Positions 23,026-33,769 of a DNA stretch of 64,000 nt are shown here, one piece after another. This DNA comes from Aedes albopictus (taxonomy: Eukaryota; Arthropoda; Insecta; Diptera; Culicidae): the NCBI RefSeq assembly GCF_035046485.1, contig NC_085137.1, positions 318,352,739 to 318,416,738 of the forward strand, written 5' to 3'. Numbering within the stretch: the first letter of the stretch is position 1; every line of letters begins with the position of its first letter. The notes beneath the pieces were generated by a model. It did no database searches. It was not told where the DNA came from and saw only the letters and a list, made by a program, of their open reading frames with translations. The translations under genes and the position numbers were made by a program.

Positions 23026-23727
23026 TAGCGTGGGACACAAAAAGACATTTTACCCCTGTACACTTTTTGAGTTCCATTTTGGCCCCATACCAACTGTGCA
23101 AAATTTCAGCTCGATCAGAGAAACTATATATTAGCGCCAGTCGTTTTAAGTTTACGTACGATTTACTATGGGGAAAATCACTTCTTCAAAGAAAAATCGC
23201 CGCAGGTTGCCCCTTAACCCCTAAAATTATATCGATGAATGATTTCTGTTGGAAATTTTACGAGAAACAAACCGTCTGAAGACCGCAAAGCGATCTAAGG
23301 CATGTGGAAAAAGTTATTGACTGAAAACCGAATGGCATGCCAACGCTGTTTAAAATGTAAGGAATAACAATAAATAATAAAATCTCGTCATTTTATCGAT
23401 CGGGTAAGGCCTAATAACTTTTTCTACGAGTGTCGCATCGCTTTGCAGTCTTCGGAGGTCTGATTCCTCGTGAAGTTATCTACAGAAATCATTCAACGAC
23501 TTATTTTTAGGGATTAATGGGTGACCTCAAGCGATTTTTCTTTGAAGAAGTAAATTTCCCCCATAGTAAATCGTATGAAAAACTAAGAATGGCGGGCGCT
23601 AAAATATATTTCTTCGATCGATCTGAAATTTTGCACAGTTTATATGGGACCAAAATGGAACTCAAAAAGTATACAGAAGTTGGAGTTTTTTCATTTTTTA
23701 TAGTTTCCCATATAAACCGTGTACCAG
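23026..23727. mobile_element. Foldback MITE with TAGCGTGGGAC end
   Basis: Inverted arms of about 330 bp: left 23026-23360, right about 23380-23727. It is related in sequence to the palindrome at 63119-63912 (CCAAATTTAG-type blocks, GAAGACCGCAAA, TTTACTATGGG). It abuts the TSD of the preceding foldback. ORFs inside are by-products. Confidence 0.7.
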
Positions 23728-23729
23728 GC

Positions 23730-23949
23730 TAGTAAGTACCGTACCTACTCCTATGGTGAGGGAAGTTTAGGATACTCTTCATACCTTCATCAGGGTGATC
23801 TTGCAAGCGTCGATGTATTTACTGCGATAGTTTGCTCCAAATAAAACGAAGTTATAATATTAGATATCCACTTCTCTATACATTTGAATTTTATTTATAA
23901 GTATAGCATTATAAAGCGTACTACGTAGATGCTATCGACTGCTTCGAAT
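23730..23949. other. Unassigned spacer
   Basis: Nothing beyond short A/T-rich sequence before the Penelope-like remnant. Confidence 0.4.
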
Positions 23950-24235
23950 TCACCGGGGATTTTCGGCTTTCAGTCTGTTAAACGATTGAAACGAAAATAT
24001 CTTTCTTACGCCCGACGTTTCAATGGGCTATGCCATCTTTTTCAAGGGTTCTGTAAAGGTCAATTGGCTTAGTTACATGAAGATACAAGAACATACAAAA
24101 AACTACAGTCTTACAAGAATATTTTTCGTTTTTCGTCTGGAGGTTCAATCTTTGCGTGAAAACTTGTCAACATAATCTAGTTCATCAATTTCCTAAAATA
24201 TCACAATCAAAATCACGATTTAACAATTTGAACTA

Positions 24236-25018
24236 CCGTAATCCGGGGTATCATTGATCAGCGGGGTAACATTGATCGGCTTGACCCATCTCATGAAATG
24301 TTCAAACAAGCATTTTACATTGAATCAGTTTCTACTATGGAATGGTATATCGTAATCTGCTATCATTTAGCTATTAAATGACATGCAATTTATGAAAATT
24401 GAATTTCATGAACATTGAATTAAATCGATTTTTCCATAACTGTGTTTCGTAACGCAATGAGATACACTGTCAAACATTCATGCTTGGCGTGAATACTAGA
24501 TTTAATATGAGGTTCGAAATCACTGTATTACTTCAATATGATATCCTAGAGTTGGATTTAATAAACGAAACTTTTATGAAAATGCTATTTTCCAGTAAAA
24601 TATACGAGTTATCAAAAGTCGGCTATCAATTCCTTAAGCCATTGCCTACCTTTAGGCGTTATTCGTGGTTTAGAGGATTTTAATCCTAAAATAACTTAAA
24701 AAGTACATTGTTTGTAAGAATTTGGACAACATATTCGAAATCAGCGACCCCGAATTTAGTAAGTAAGGTTATTTTCAACACAAATGAACATTGATCACTG
24801 GCATGATCAATGTTACCCCAAATCAACACAATCAAAAATTAGATTTAAGAACCTATTTAAACATGTTTTAAAGTTTTACAATACTTTTTCGAGTAGCTTA
24901 ACACAAACTCAGAGGGCCAGTACTTCTTTTAAAAATATAAAACATGTAACATTTGCTTTAACAAAAGAATTATTCAAGAAAGATCGAAAATTCTGATCAA
25001 TGTTACCCCGGATTACGG
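24236..25018. mobile_element. TA-flanked MITE, CCGTAATCCGGGGTA ends
   Basis: The ends CCGTAATCCGGGGTA and TACCCCGGATTACGG are bordered by TA (24234-24235, 25019-25020). GGGGTAACATTGATC blocks occur at both ends. 783 bp, non-coding. It splits the Penelope-like 3' region. Confidence 0.85.
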
Positions 25019-25205
25019 TACATAAAACAGACAAAAACAGTTACTAACTATTGGATTTACTACACGAAACGGGAAGAAAACTGGACACTGGACTACACTA
25101 TCTTTCTTCGTCGTGAAACTATGTACAATTAAAAGGTCATTTTGTAGTCATTCTATGAAAGTTATGGAGGAAATTAATTGTTGTATGCAAGTTATGTCAA
25201 ATAAG

Positions 25206-25784
25206 CTATTGTGTGTCATTGTCATTCAGGTTTGTCTGGTTATCTATTGTCTGTGTATCTGTGCGGTTTGTTTTGGTTTTGAGTGTGTGTAAAATTCCTG
25301 CATAAATATTACTAAGACCGTCGCAATCGCTTCGTTTGTTTACCGTCTCGTCCGTGTTTACGATGTGGCAAACCTCCAAGATAGGGAGAGCAGAGTACCG
25401 TCGGTGACTGTCGAGTATCTCTGTTCTATCTAGGGCAAAGCGATGGTTGTTGTCGGCCGAATGCAGCAAGAGAGCCGTTCTCTCTTTTAGGCGGCCGAGT
25501 TCATAGCTGTTGCAATTCTCGTTGTCGTTGTTGTTGTTTTCGTCCATTTCATTCACTAGCTTGTCCAGTTTGTTGATGTCGCTCTTGTGGTGGGCTACTC
25601 TCTTCTTCAGGCTGGTTGTGGTGAGGCCGACGTAGCTGGCAGCGCACTTTCCACAGGGAATTTTGTAGATAACGTTGCTGCGATCAAGGGTTTGTTCACA
25701 CAAACGAAGGATCGCATCCCAGCAGAGCAGCGCAGCAGGCTGGTTGTGGTGAGGCCGACGTAGCTGGCAGCGCAGTTTCCACAT
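25206..25784 (-). pseudogene. GIY-YIG endonuclease domain of Penelope-like element
   Basis: The frame reads NVIYKIPCGKCAASYVG (the GIY and YIG motifs as VIY and YVG), then LKKRVAHHKSD with the expected Arg and the His pair of the CX2C...HH finger. It continues through ALDRTEILD and LPILEVCHI and ends with LSNIYAGILH, the usual C-terminal pattern of Penelope-like endonucleases. The domain nicks DNA for element integration in intact elements. There is no RT upstream and the 5' part is a rearranged patchwork, so it is a dead fragment. The Asn/Asp-rich insert (NENNNNDNEN type) is a microsatellite-like expansion in the loop. Confidence 0.85.
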
Positions 25785-25975
25785 GGAATTTTGTAGATAA
25801 CGTTGCTGCGCTGCTCTGCTGGGATGCGATCCTTCGTTTGGCCGACGTAGCTGGCAGCGCAGTTTCCACAGGGAATTTTGTAGATAACGTTGCTGCGATC
25901 AAGGGTTTGTTCACACAAACGAAGGATCGCATCCCAGCAGGGCAGCGCAGCAACGTTATCTACAAAATTCCCGAT
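25607..25975. repeat. Scrambled GIY-YIG patchwork
   Basis: AATTTTGTAGATAACGTTGC appears three times in one orientation (about 25662, 25787, 25877) and once inverted (about 25950-25972). The copies are separated by a block of about 30 bp (GGATGCGATCCTTCGTTTG and its complement) in alternating orientation. Three tandem copies of the codons for YKIPCGNCAASYVG result. Confidence 0.8.
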
Positions 25976-26285
25976 GATTGTGATATTTTAGGAAATTGAT
26001 GAACCAGATTATGTTGATAAGTTTGTTGAGATTGAACCTCCAGACGAAAAACGAAAAATATTCTTGTAAGACTGTAGTTTTTTGTATGTTTTTGTATCTT
26101 CATGTAACTAAGCCAATTGACCTTTACAGAACCCTTGAAAAAGATGGCATAGCCCATTGAAACGTCGGGCATAAGAAAGATATTTTCGTTTCAATCGTTT
26201 AACAGACTGAAAGTCGAAAATCCCCTATAAAGCGTACTTGATTGAATAACACACTACTTTTCACATTATTTTCAACGTATATGAA

Positions 26286-26493
26286 CAGGCCCGGATTAAA
26301 AATTGTGGGGGCCCAAGACCCGAATGGATGTGGAAGCCCCTCGGAAGTACAAATGCGTTGAGCAATACAAATTTTCTTAGTTTGTAAACAGTACTTTAGC
26401 AATATGACACAAAAAGTAAATATGTAGCAAAAAAAAATGGGTTTTGTGTGGGCCCTGCTCCCACCCCCTGGCTGCTCCTAAGATCCGGCCCTA
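26286..26493. mobile_element. Small MITE with AGGCCCGGAT ends
   Basis: The left end AGGCCCGGATTAAAA and right end (complement) AGGGCCGGATCTTAGG flank about 205 bp with GGGGGCCC and GGGCCC inside. Flanks share TATGAA. It looks like hAT-type MITEs with GGGCCGGAT ends. Confidence 0.55.
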
Positions 26494-27627
26494 TTATGAA
26501 TAACTCCGTCTTTTGTTGATGTTCATCGAGAATTCATTGAAAGTTTGTTGAAATAGTAACCTTTGGCATTTTTAGCCCAAAGGTTACCACCGATCACGGT
26601 TTGTCACGATAAAATCCATCCAAAACTAGACAATCGTCGGCGTCGTAGTCATTGGCGTCGCCATCGTCGCATGCATAATTTTCACACCTTCAACTGCCGC
26701 CACCCAAATCGCGTTTAGGCATACTGCGACATATGGTAGGTCGGGAGTAAAACCGCGGTCCTATGTGGTGTAGACGGATCAATGATGGGAAAATAAATCC
26801 GCCTGTTCATGACTGCAGCTAAAGTCGCCCTCCGAGATTGCCTCCGGGGTATAAATTTCAATGTTTAGCATACACACACTTCTTCTGTGGTTCGGTCCGG
26901 CACGAAGATTGATATGGAAAATAGAGAAATGATAGTGGAAATGTGGAAATTATAATCCTATAAAGACATGATCTGGTCGATGACCATATACGGTACAGTG
27001 GGTAACCTCAGTTCGGCTCCCTCTCCTTATGTCTGATTGTAGCAGTGGGTCGGCCAAAGGATTTGATCTGGTTCTGGCCCATGCCCGCGCAACAATATGT
27101 AGGCACGAAACCACGAAGAACCCAGTTATGAGCACAGCCTCACCTCAAATCCAACTCTCGGCCGCCTCACTGCCAACAATAACGTGAGCTCGGCATATGA
27201 ATCCGTTCAGGCGCGCACTTTATGGCCTGTTAACCTCCGTGGGGACTTTTTCCTTCGTTCCGTCTCGACCAACGACGACGATACTTGGTTGTGGTTCTTC
27301 ATGAGCGGCGTTTTACTTTTCATATGCGCTGTTTCACTTCCTAAAGATGCCGGCGACGTTACGGCACGGAACGATGCAGTAGTGCGCGGGAGAGCTGGAT
27401 GAAATCGAATATTGCCACCATTTAGGAAGCAAAACGGTTGTGAAATAGTGCAAAATATGGCGATTTATGAATAGTAATCACAGCCCTAGCAGATTTTGCT
27501 TTCCATGGCGGTATAAGTTGCTTGGGAAAACCGTTTCTGCGATTATGGGTTGCATGAGGACTTCGTATTGGATCGATTCCATTTTTTTTTTAATTTTGAA
27601 AGAATACATATAGGTATTAAATACATA
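26494..27627. other. Unique, more GC-rich non-coding region
   Basis: No repeat arms apart from a hairpin GTAACCTTTGG/CCAAAGGTTAC at 26559-26590. ORF 27184-27402 has no recognisable product. Composition suggests ancestral intronic or intergenic DNA rather than transposon. Confidence 0.4.
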
Positions 27628-27629
27628 TA

Positions 27630-28881
27630 GGGTGCCTGTACCAGTTATCGCACTACCTAAGGAAAACTACTTCTACAAAAATAAGAAGAAGACCGACGAA
27701 TGTCATCGATACGTCAAACGATAGATTTGTTCTCATAATTAACAGGAAAAATATAAAATCTGAGCCAAACCCACTTTTACTATTTATTACGGCGTGTGCC
27801 AATGATAAGAACCCTGTACCAGTAGGGTGGCCCACACATGTATGAAAAACAAAAATTTCGGAAAATGCCAAGTCTTACCTCCTAAATCAGTTGTTTTGGA
27901 CCCCCATAAGCTGCGTCCAAAATTTTAGCAAAATCGGTTGAGCCTAAGGGGGCGCTCAAATCGCTTGAAGTTTGTATGGGAAAACTTGGCCAAATGTATG
28001 CAGAAATTTTAGGTTTTCGAATTTTGCCGCTAGGTGGCGCTATAAGCGTTCAATAAACAAACCCATTGGTATTATTGTAGGTGACTATATGCCAAAGAAC
28101 TTTGTTGAAGACCGCGAAGTGATCCGACGGCTGTGAAAAAAGTTATACCATAGGCAAAGTGAGGCAAAGTATTGAGATTTCATTATTGATATTATTCCTT
28201 TACATGTATTGGAAAAACAACAATAAAGTTTATCCTCACTTTACCTAGGGTATAACATTTTTCACAGGCGTTGGATCACTTTGCGGTCTTCGACAAAGTT
28301 GTTAGGCATATAGTTACCTACAATAATACCAAAGGGTTTGATTATTGAACGCTTACAGCGCCACCTAGCGGCAAAATTCGAAAACTTAAAATGTCTGCAT
28401 ACATTTGGCCAAGTTTTCCCATACAAATTTCAAGCGTTTTGAGCGCCCCCTTAGGCTCAACCGATTTTGCTCAAATTTTGAACGTATCTTCTGGGAGTCC
28501 AAAACAACTGATTGAGGAGGTAAGACTAGGCATTTTTTGAAATTTTTGTTTTTCATATAAGTGTGAGCCACCTTACTGTACCAGTTATGGTCATATTTGT
28601 TAATTTTGGTTCTACTTCGTACTATTTACATGCATTCCTTATGGGATTTGCCATAACTGGTACACTATGGCGAAATAGGGTGCAAGGATGCCGAAATTTT
28701 AAGGAAAATTATTTTTTTCTATCATAATTTGACCAAACTAGGAAGTTTGAATGAGTGCTATCATCTTTTATGAACGTGATCTTTCGTTCACATATTTTTT
28801 CTTGTTGATTTGCATCGTTCAATGTTGAAAATCAACTATGGCGAATTTTAGGTACTATAGCCATAACTGGTACACTGAGCC
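27630..28881. mobile_element. TA-flanked MITE, GGTGCCTGTACCAG end, filled copy
   Basis: The ends GGGTGCCTGTACCAG and (complement) GGCTCAGTGTACCAG are bordered by TA. Net length without the insert is 490 bp, exactly that of the uninterrupted copy at 49251-49740. It is interrupted by the foldback at 27823-28575. Confidence 0.85.
27823..28575. mobile_element. Foldback MITE with TAGGGTGGCCC ends, copy 2
   Basis: A 753-bp near-palindrome with ends TAGGGTGGCCCACAC and GTGTGAGCCACCTTA. The host sequence CTGTACCAG is present once in the empty copy (about 49436) and twice here (27814-27822, 28576-28584). This gives a TSD of 8-9 bp. Confidence 0.88.
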
Positions 28882-28959
28882 TACTGCCCATTAATCGAAC
28901 TACCGAATTCTCATCTGCGGAACTCTTGGCAAACGAAACAGACTATCGATTTCTCGGTA

Positions 28960-29582
28960 ACGTAAAACGTTTAGCTAAGTGTCAAATATTACAAAATTGG
29001 CCGTAAAAAAGATTCAGAACACTTAGTAAACCCTGTACTTTAGTTGAAGACCCGGTCGATCAATAACTGTCCTTACGTGGCTGTAGTTGGCATCGTAGCA
29101 TTATGTTCTTTTGTCCCATCTACACGAGCGTTTCACTTCCTTCTCGAGAGCCGAATAGTGCTGACGGATGATGCCTAGCAACCGGATCTCGTCGATCAGG
29201 AGATAATGATTAGAAGCAATATCGGCGCTACATTTGTTACCTTTGTGTTGAAGTTGCTCATGACGATCTTGATATCACCTATTGGAATCTTATCCACGAC
29301 AGCATTCAGTTGGCTGTAAAAGTTCTCTCTGCCTTGCATTTCGGCAGCATCGGTTGGCGCGTAACATTGGATCGTGGTAAGGTTTCAAACCCGTGTTTTG
29401 AATCTGGCCAAAATTATTCTGTCGTTAATAGTTTTCCACTTCATGAGTGCAGCGTGGGTGTGAACGCTAAACCGGAAACCAACTCCATGATGGCTAAAAG
29501 TGTATATATAGCAGCATTTGACCTGATGCCAATCAATGTTCTCCAAAGTTTTGCCAACAGACTTCGCTCAGTCCTCTCAAGC
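28960..29582 (-). pseudogene. Non-LTR endonuclease fragment (decayed)
   Basis: On the minus strand, with frameshifts and stops, one reads GLSEVCWQNFGEH, HAALMKWKTINDRI, IQCYAPTDAAEMQ and DKIPIGDIKIVMSNFN. These are the endonuclease motifs of RTE/CR1-type elements, and the FN is the eroded GDFNA. Further 3' are traces of the linker to RT. It joins 32032-33760 across the hAT-like insertion at 29583-32022. The plus-strand ORF 29310-29585 is its shadow. Confidence 0.7.
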
Positions 29583-32022
29583 TAGAGGTGTGCGCCGATT
29601 TGAATTCGGTCGGCGGCGGCGTTTTGCAATTTTTTGGCCGGCGGCGGCGTGAAACGGCGTGGCCATAATTTATATTTTTTTGTTAATTCCGTTAATTAAT
29701 ATCAGAGCTTTATTTTTTAGCAACTCATCATGTAGAAGATTCAATGACATGTTTATAGTTACGGATATATATATTTTTTATTTTCTCATGTTTTTTTTTA
29801 ATTAATTGAAATAATTGATATGGTGAATCATCTATCAGCTGCCCAAAAATTTATCCAAATATATCCAAATATATAAATAAATTCCCGGAAGAAATTCTAG
29901 AAGGATTCCCGGTGGAACTTCTAGAGGATTTTTCGAATAAACTCTTTCAAGAATTCCCGGAGGAACTCGTACAGGCATTCCCGTAGGTACATATATAGGA
30001 ATTCCCGGATGAACCTTGTAAACGAATTTCCAAAAAAATATCTTGAAGAAACGTATGGAGAACTCTTAGAGTAATTGCCGGAGGAACTCTCAGTGGAATT
30101 CACGGAAGAACTCCTAGAGGAATTTCCTGAAGAATTCTTAGCGAAATTACCGGTGCAACTCATAGAGGAATTTTCGGAGGAAACTCTGGTCATTCCTTGT
30201 GCAACTCCCAGAAATACTTTTAGAGCAACTAGTAAATAAATTGCCGGAGGAGCTTTCGGAGTAATTTTCGGAAGTACTCCTAGAGAAATTGCCGAAGAAA
30301 TTCGGACAGGAATTCAAGGAAGAACTCGTAGAGAAACTACCACAGGTATTCCTAGATGAGTTTCCGGACGAACCCTTAAAGGAATTCACGGAAGAATTTC
30401 TTGAGGGATTCCCGAAGAAATTCGTAAAGAAATTCCCTGAGGAACTCATAGAGGAGGTCCTAGAGGAACTCGTAGAGGTGTTCCCGGAGGTACTCCTAAA
30501 AAAATCCCGGATGAACTCCCACATAAAACCCTATAAGTTGTAGAGAAATTCTCGATGGAACTCCTAGAAGAATTCCCAGGAAATCAGGAAGAAATTTCCG
30601 GAAGAACTCGTAGAGGAATTCCCGGATGAACTCATAAAGGGATTCCCGGAAGAACTTCTAGAGAAATTTCCCTAGGTACTATTAGACAAATTGCTGGGAG
30701 AACTCCTAGAGGAGCGTTTGGGGAAACTTCTGGATGTATTCTGGAAGCTATCTTGAAAGAACTCCTAAGAGGAATTCCCGGAGGAACTTCTAAAGGAATA
30801 ACTGAAGAAACTTTACAGGAATTTCGGGAAGAACTTCGGGGAATTCTTAAAGGAGTTCTCTGAGGAAATTCCGGCAAACCCAGTGCAACTTCTAGATAAA
30901 ACTTATAGAGCAACTTGTAGTGAACTTGTCTGGGGAACTTCTTCCCAGCTGAACTCGTAAAGATGTTACCGAAGATGTTTGAATTCCAGAAGTACTCCCA
31001 GGCGAATTCCCTGAGCTTCTAGAGACAGTCACGGTGAAACTCTTAGTGTAATTCCCGAAAAAAATCGGTAAGGAATCCCCGAAGAAACTCGTAGAGGAAT
31101 TCCCGGAGGAATTCCTGGAGGAAATCCTAAAGAAATTCTCATGGGAACTTCGAGAACATTCCGGAGAAATCTCTGGAAGAATTTTAGGATGAAATGTTAA
31201 AGAAACTTCTGGAAGAATTCCAGGAGTAACTGCTACAGAAGTTTCCGGAAGAACTCCCAGAAGAATTCCCAGAAGAACTCCTAGAGGAATTACCGGAGTA
31301 AACTTCAGGTATTTCCAGTGCAATTTCTATAAACTCTTAAAGGAATTCCTGTAGAAATTCGTAAAGGAATTCCCGGATGAACTCGTTGAAGAACTCGAGG
31401 AGGAATTCCCGGCTCCTTGAGGAAGTGCCGGACCAACTCCTAAAGGAATTCCCAGGAAGAACTTATAGAGGAATTGCCGAAGTATCGCCTAAAAGAATAC
31501 CCGGAGTAACTGTTAGAGGAATTTATAAAGGAAATACTACAAAAAAGTCTTAGTGAAACTTCTGTAGCAATGCCCGGAGAAACTCCTAGAGGATGTCTCG
31601 GAGGAAACTCTCGGATTTCCAGAAGAACCTTCTAGAGTTCCCGGAGGAATTCCTAGCGGAATTCTTGGCGAAACTGCTGCAGGAATTCTCAAAAGAGTTG
31701 CTGGAGAAATTTCATCTCTTCTGTAGATGAACACGACAAAAACATGTTTTTTAGAATCACTAGCATTTTCTTCAATCTTCGGAATCCGTAGATTCTTTCT
31801 AGAGCCAACAGTTATCTTCAGGAAAAAATCGGTATCTTTGTGAACTCGATTTAATTCAAAAGACAAACTTTTTCACTTTCAAAACATCGTTGACGCGAAA
31901 TAAAATAATTTTTCAATGCGTTTTTGAGATCGGCGTAAAAAATTGGAGTTCGGCGGCTTCGACAAATAATTGGCGGCGGAAACGCCGCGGGCGCCGGCGT
32001 GGCGCGGCGGCGCACACCTCTA
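29583..32022. mobile_element. hAT-like element filled with minisatellite
   Basis: A 2440-bp unit with ends TAGAGGTGTGCGCCG and CGGCGCACACCTCTA, flanked by CTCTCAAGC on both sides (29574-29582, 32023-32031). TAGAGGTG-type ends and an 8-9-bp TSD point to hAT (or Mutator-like) origin. Subterminal regions are GC-rich (GGCGGCGGCG). The interior (about 29880-31720) is almost entirely a degenerate 12/24-bp repeat. No transposase remains. Confidence 0.82.
29880..31720 (+). repeat. 12/24-bp GAATTCCCGGAG minisatellite
   Basis: About 1.8 kb of divergent repeats of GAATTCCCGGAG alternating with GAACTCCTAGAG. The 24-bp period is a multiple of three, so several frames stay open for long stretches. Plus-strand frames give EFPEELLE-like repeats and minus-strand frames give SSGNSSRS or VPPGIPLG repeats. 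These ORFs are explained by the period and are not evidence of coding. Confidence 0.85.
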
Positions 32023-32031
32023 CTCTCAAGC

Positions 32032-33760
32032 TACATGCCTCATTGACTAGATGTGCCAGTTTGTTCTGAAGGGCTATGGTAATAACAATCCTAGTTCCAA
32101 TTCTTGTTCGTTGTGTCGCGATCAGTGCGTTGTCGATCACCTAAGGTCCCCTTTCCGCCATATAGCTTCCGGTGGAGTGGCGCTCTTGCGTTCCTTATCG
32201 CGCTGTAGCTCTAGGATCATCTCACCCGTACCTATGAGTACGCCTGATACTGCACGCGTCGGCTCCCAGATCCACGAGCTTGGCGTCGCTTCGCATCGCC
32301 TTCAAGACGTCCGAGTACTTTGAGACTGTTCGGTTTTGATGACGAGCGCTTGGCACCTACTCTTTTACGCCTTCTTGGTTTGGCGGCCCTGATTTCCTCG
32401 ACCTACGGCTTTTTTTTCCTCTTCCGCTCGACTTTCGTTCAAGAGGGGTCCTCCCCTTGGTTTACCCTACCCTGTGGTTGCTGAGGGCCTAACAAAGGTC
32501 GCAGCCCCCTGTTCCCTTCCAACCTTTTCATGTCAACCCTTCCCAGCGTTCCAGGACTGCCCTAGCAGGACACCTGGCTGGGGTTCGACCAGCCGGCATT
32601 ACTGCCGACTTTCGCGGTTAGTATTTTCCTACACAGCTAGTCGCGTTCGGTAATTTTTACCGAAATCTCAACTGCTGAGCGTTCGGTAATGGTTTTTTAC
32701 CGAAATTCTGTAAAAATTATCAAATTTCTGTAAAATGTTATCGTTTATCCGTCAAATTTTAACGAAGTTCGGTAAACGTCACCGAATTATTTCGGTAAAA
32801 AACTTAACGGTTGAGATTTCGGTAAAATATTACCGAAGTCGGTGATTTTTTCTAAGTGTGTAGCCTTGCGGGCACCTCCAGACAGCTCCTCACCTGACGG
32901 CTGTCGCACCCGCTTCTTGCTAATGTTTATCACGAGCAGTCACATCCGTCATACCTCTTGGACTTCCTACGAAAGCGAAGGCCTCCTTCTGGGTAGATTT
33001 CGTAACCTTTACTTTCGTTGGCTCCATCGCTGCTGCAGTCTTCACGAGTCGCACATGATCCTGCTTGGCATCGTCCATCGACTTACGAAGTCGCAACAGG
33101 GCCGTTTTCAGGTCCTTACTTATGTTGGACTTCGTGGACGTAAAGTCGATGACCTTGCCAAGCTGCCGCTCAACCACCTCGATCGCGGACAGTTCTTCTC
33201 TCTTTTGGTTGATGTCCCTCATCAAACACGCCAAAACCACTACCTCCACTGGAAGGCTAGCTTGGGAATGAATCGGAGCTCCCACGCTGGAGCTGCGTGC
33301 GCAGCTTCCCACTCATCATCAACCCACTGTTTGAGAAGGAGTTAGCCTCGCCACTACCACATCCTCCTGATTGATTTTGATTTTTGTTTGAGTTGTTTTT
33401 CGTGCTTAATCCCACGAGTAGTACGGGAAAAGAGGTCCACCACGCCAGAGCCCTGCATTAACGTGGCTTCGTCAGGCCCCGGGACTGTAATCCCTGCTGC
33501 CGGTTGTGGCGTCGGTATACTATGGGTTGCATCCGAGCCCGCGGTTGAAAAGGGGTCCCCGGTAAGGGCCGGGGCGGGTGGAGACCATACTGTCAGCAAC
33601 CTTCTGGTGCAGCTGATAGAACCTAAAGGGTAGTAATACCCTTGATTTCAGCAGGTCAGATCGTGTTTCACGCAAGTATGAGTTCTTGGTGCTTTCACAA
33701 CAGCTGGTGGTTGACCCTGCCCACCTTCTGAAGACAAAGGCAGTGATGAGTAGTTTATGG
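32032..33760 (-). pseudogene. Non-LTR 5' UTR and gag-like ORF1 (decayed)
   Basis: Minus-strand pieces: an ATG frame at 33599-33354, then 33312-32920 with EVVERQLGKVIDFTS and NISKDLKTALLRLRKS. After the MITE at 32632-32860 come a basic stretch and KYSDVLKAMRSDAKLVDLG with EMILELQRDKERKSA in shifted frames. Such helical, Lys-rich segments are typical of ORF1 (gag-like) proteins of R1/Jockey-type elements. It runs straight into the endonuclease fragment at 28960-29582, so either it is one chimeric element or two fragments side by side. Confidence 0.65.
32632..32860. mobile_element. TA-flanked MITE rich in TTCGGTAA
   Basis: CACAGCTAG at the left and GTGTG at the right are bordered by TA. Subterminal TTCGGTAATTTTTACCGAA and TTCGGTAAAATATTACCGAA are inverted and each is itself palindromic. 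It interrupts the gag-like region. Confidence 0.75.
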
Positions 33761-33769
33761 AACTTCATG

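Larger units (their letters stand above)
23950..26226 (-). mobile_element. Penelope-like element remnant
   Basis: A GIY-YIG endonuclease fragment (25206-25784, minus) is bracketed by two inverted copies of a segment of about 260 bp (23950-24235 and 25973-26226). That segment contains GCCCATTGAAACGTCGGGC. Penelope-like elements encode RT plus GIY-YIG and carry terminal pseudo-LTRs in direct or inverted arrangement, so this fits a truncated copy without its RT. A MITE (24236-25018) lies in the 3' region, and the start of the endonuclease region is scrambled (25607-25975). Confidence 0.8.

Noticed and set aside
25696..25953. Minus-strand ORF in a second frame over the GIY-YIG patchwork
   Set aside because: It arises from the tandem copies in the wrong frame; the true endonuclease frame is 25206-25784.
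29921..31323. Long Ser/Asn- or Pro-rich ORFs on the minus strand
   Set aside because: Fully explained by the 24-bp period of the minisatellite; no independent coding evidence.
30000..31700. CRISPR-like array
   Set aside because: The repeats are degenerate, back-to-back and without unique spacers; this is a eukaryotic minisatellite.
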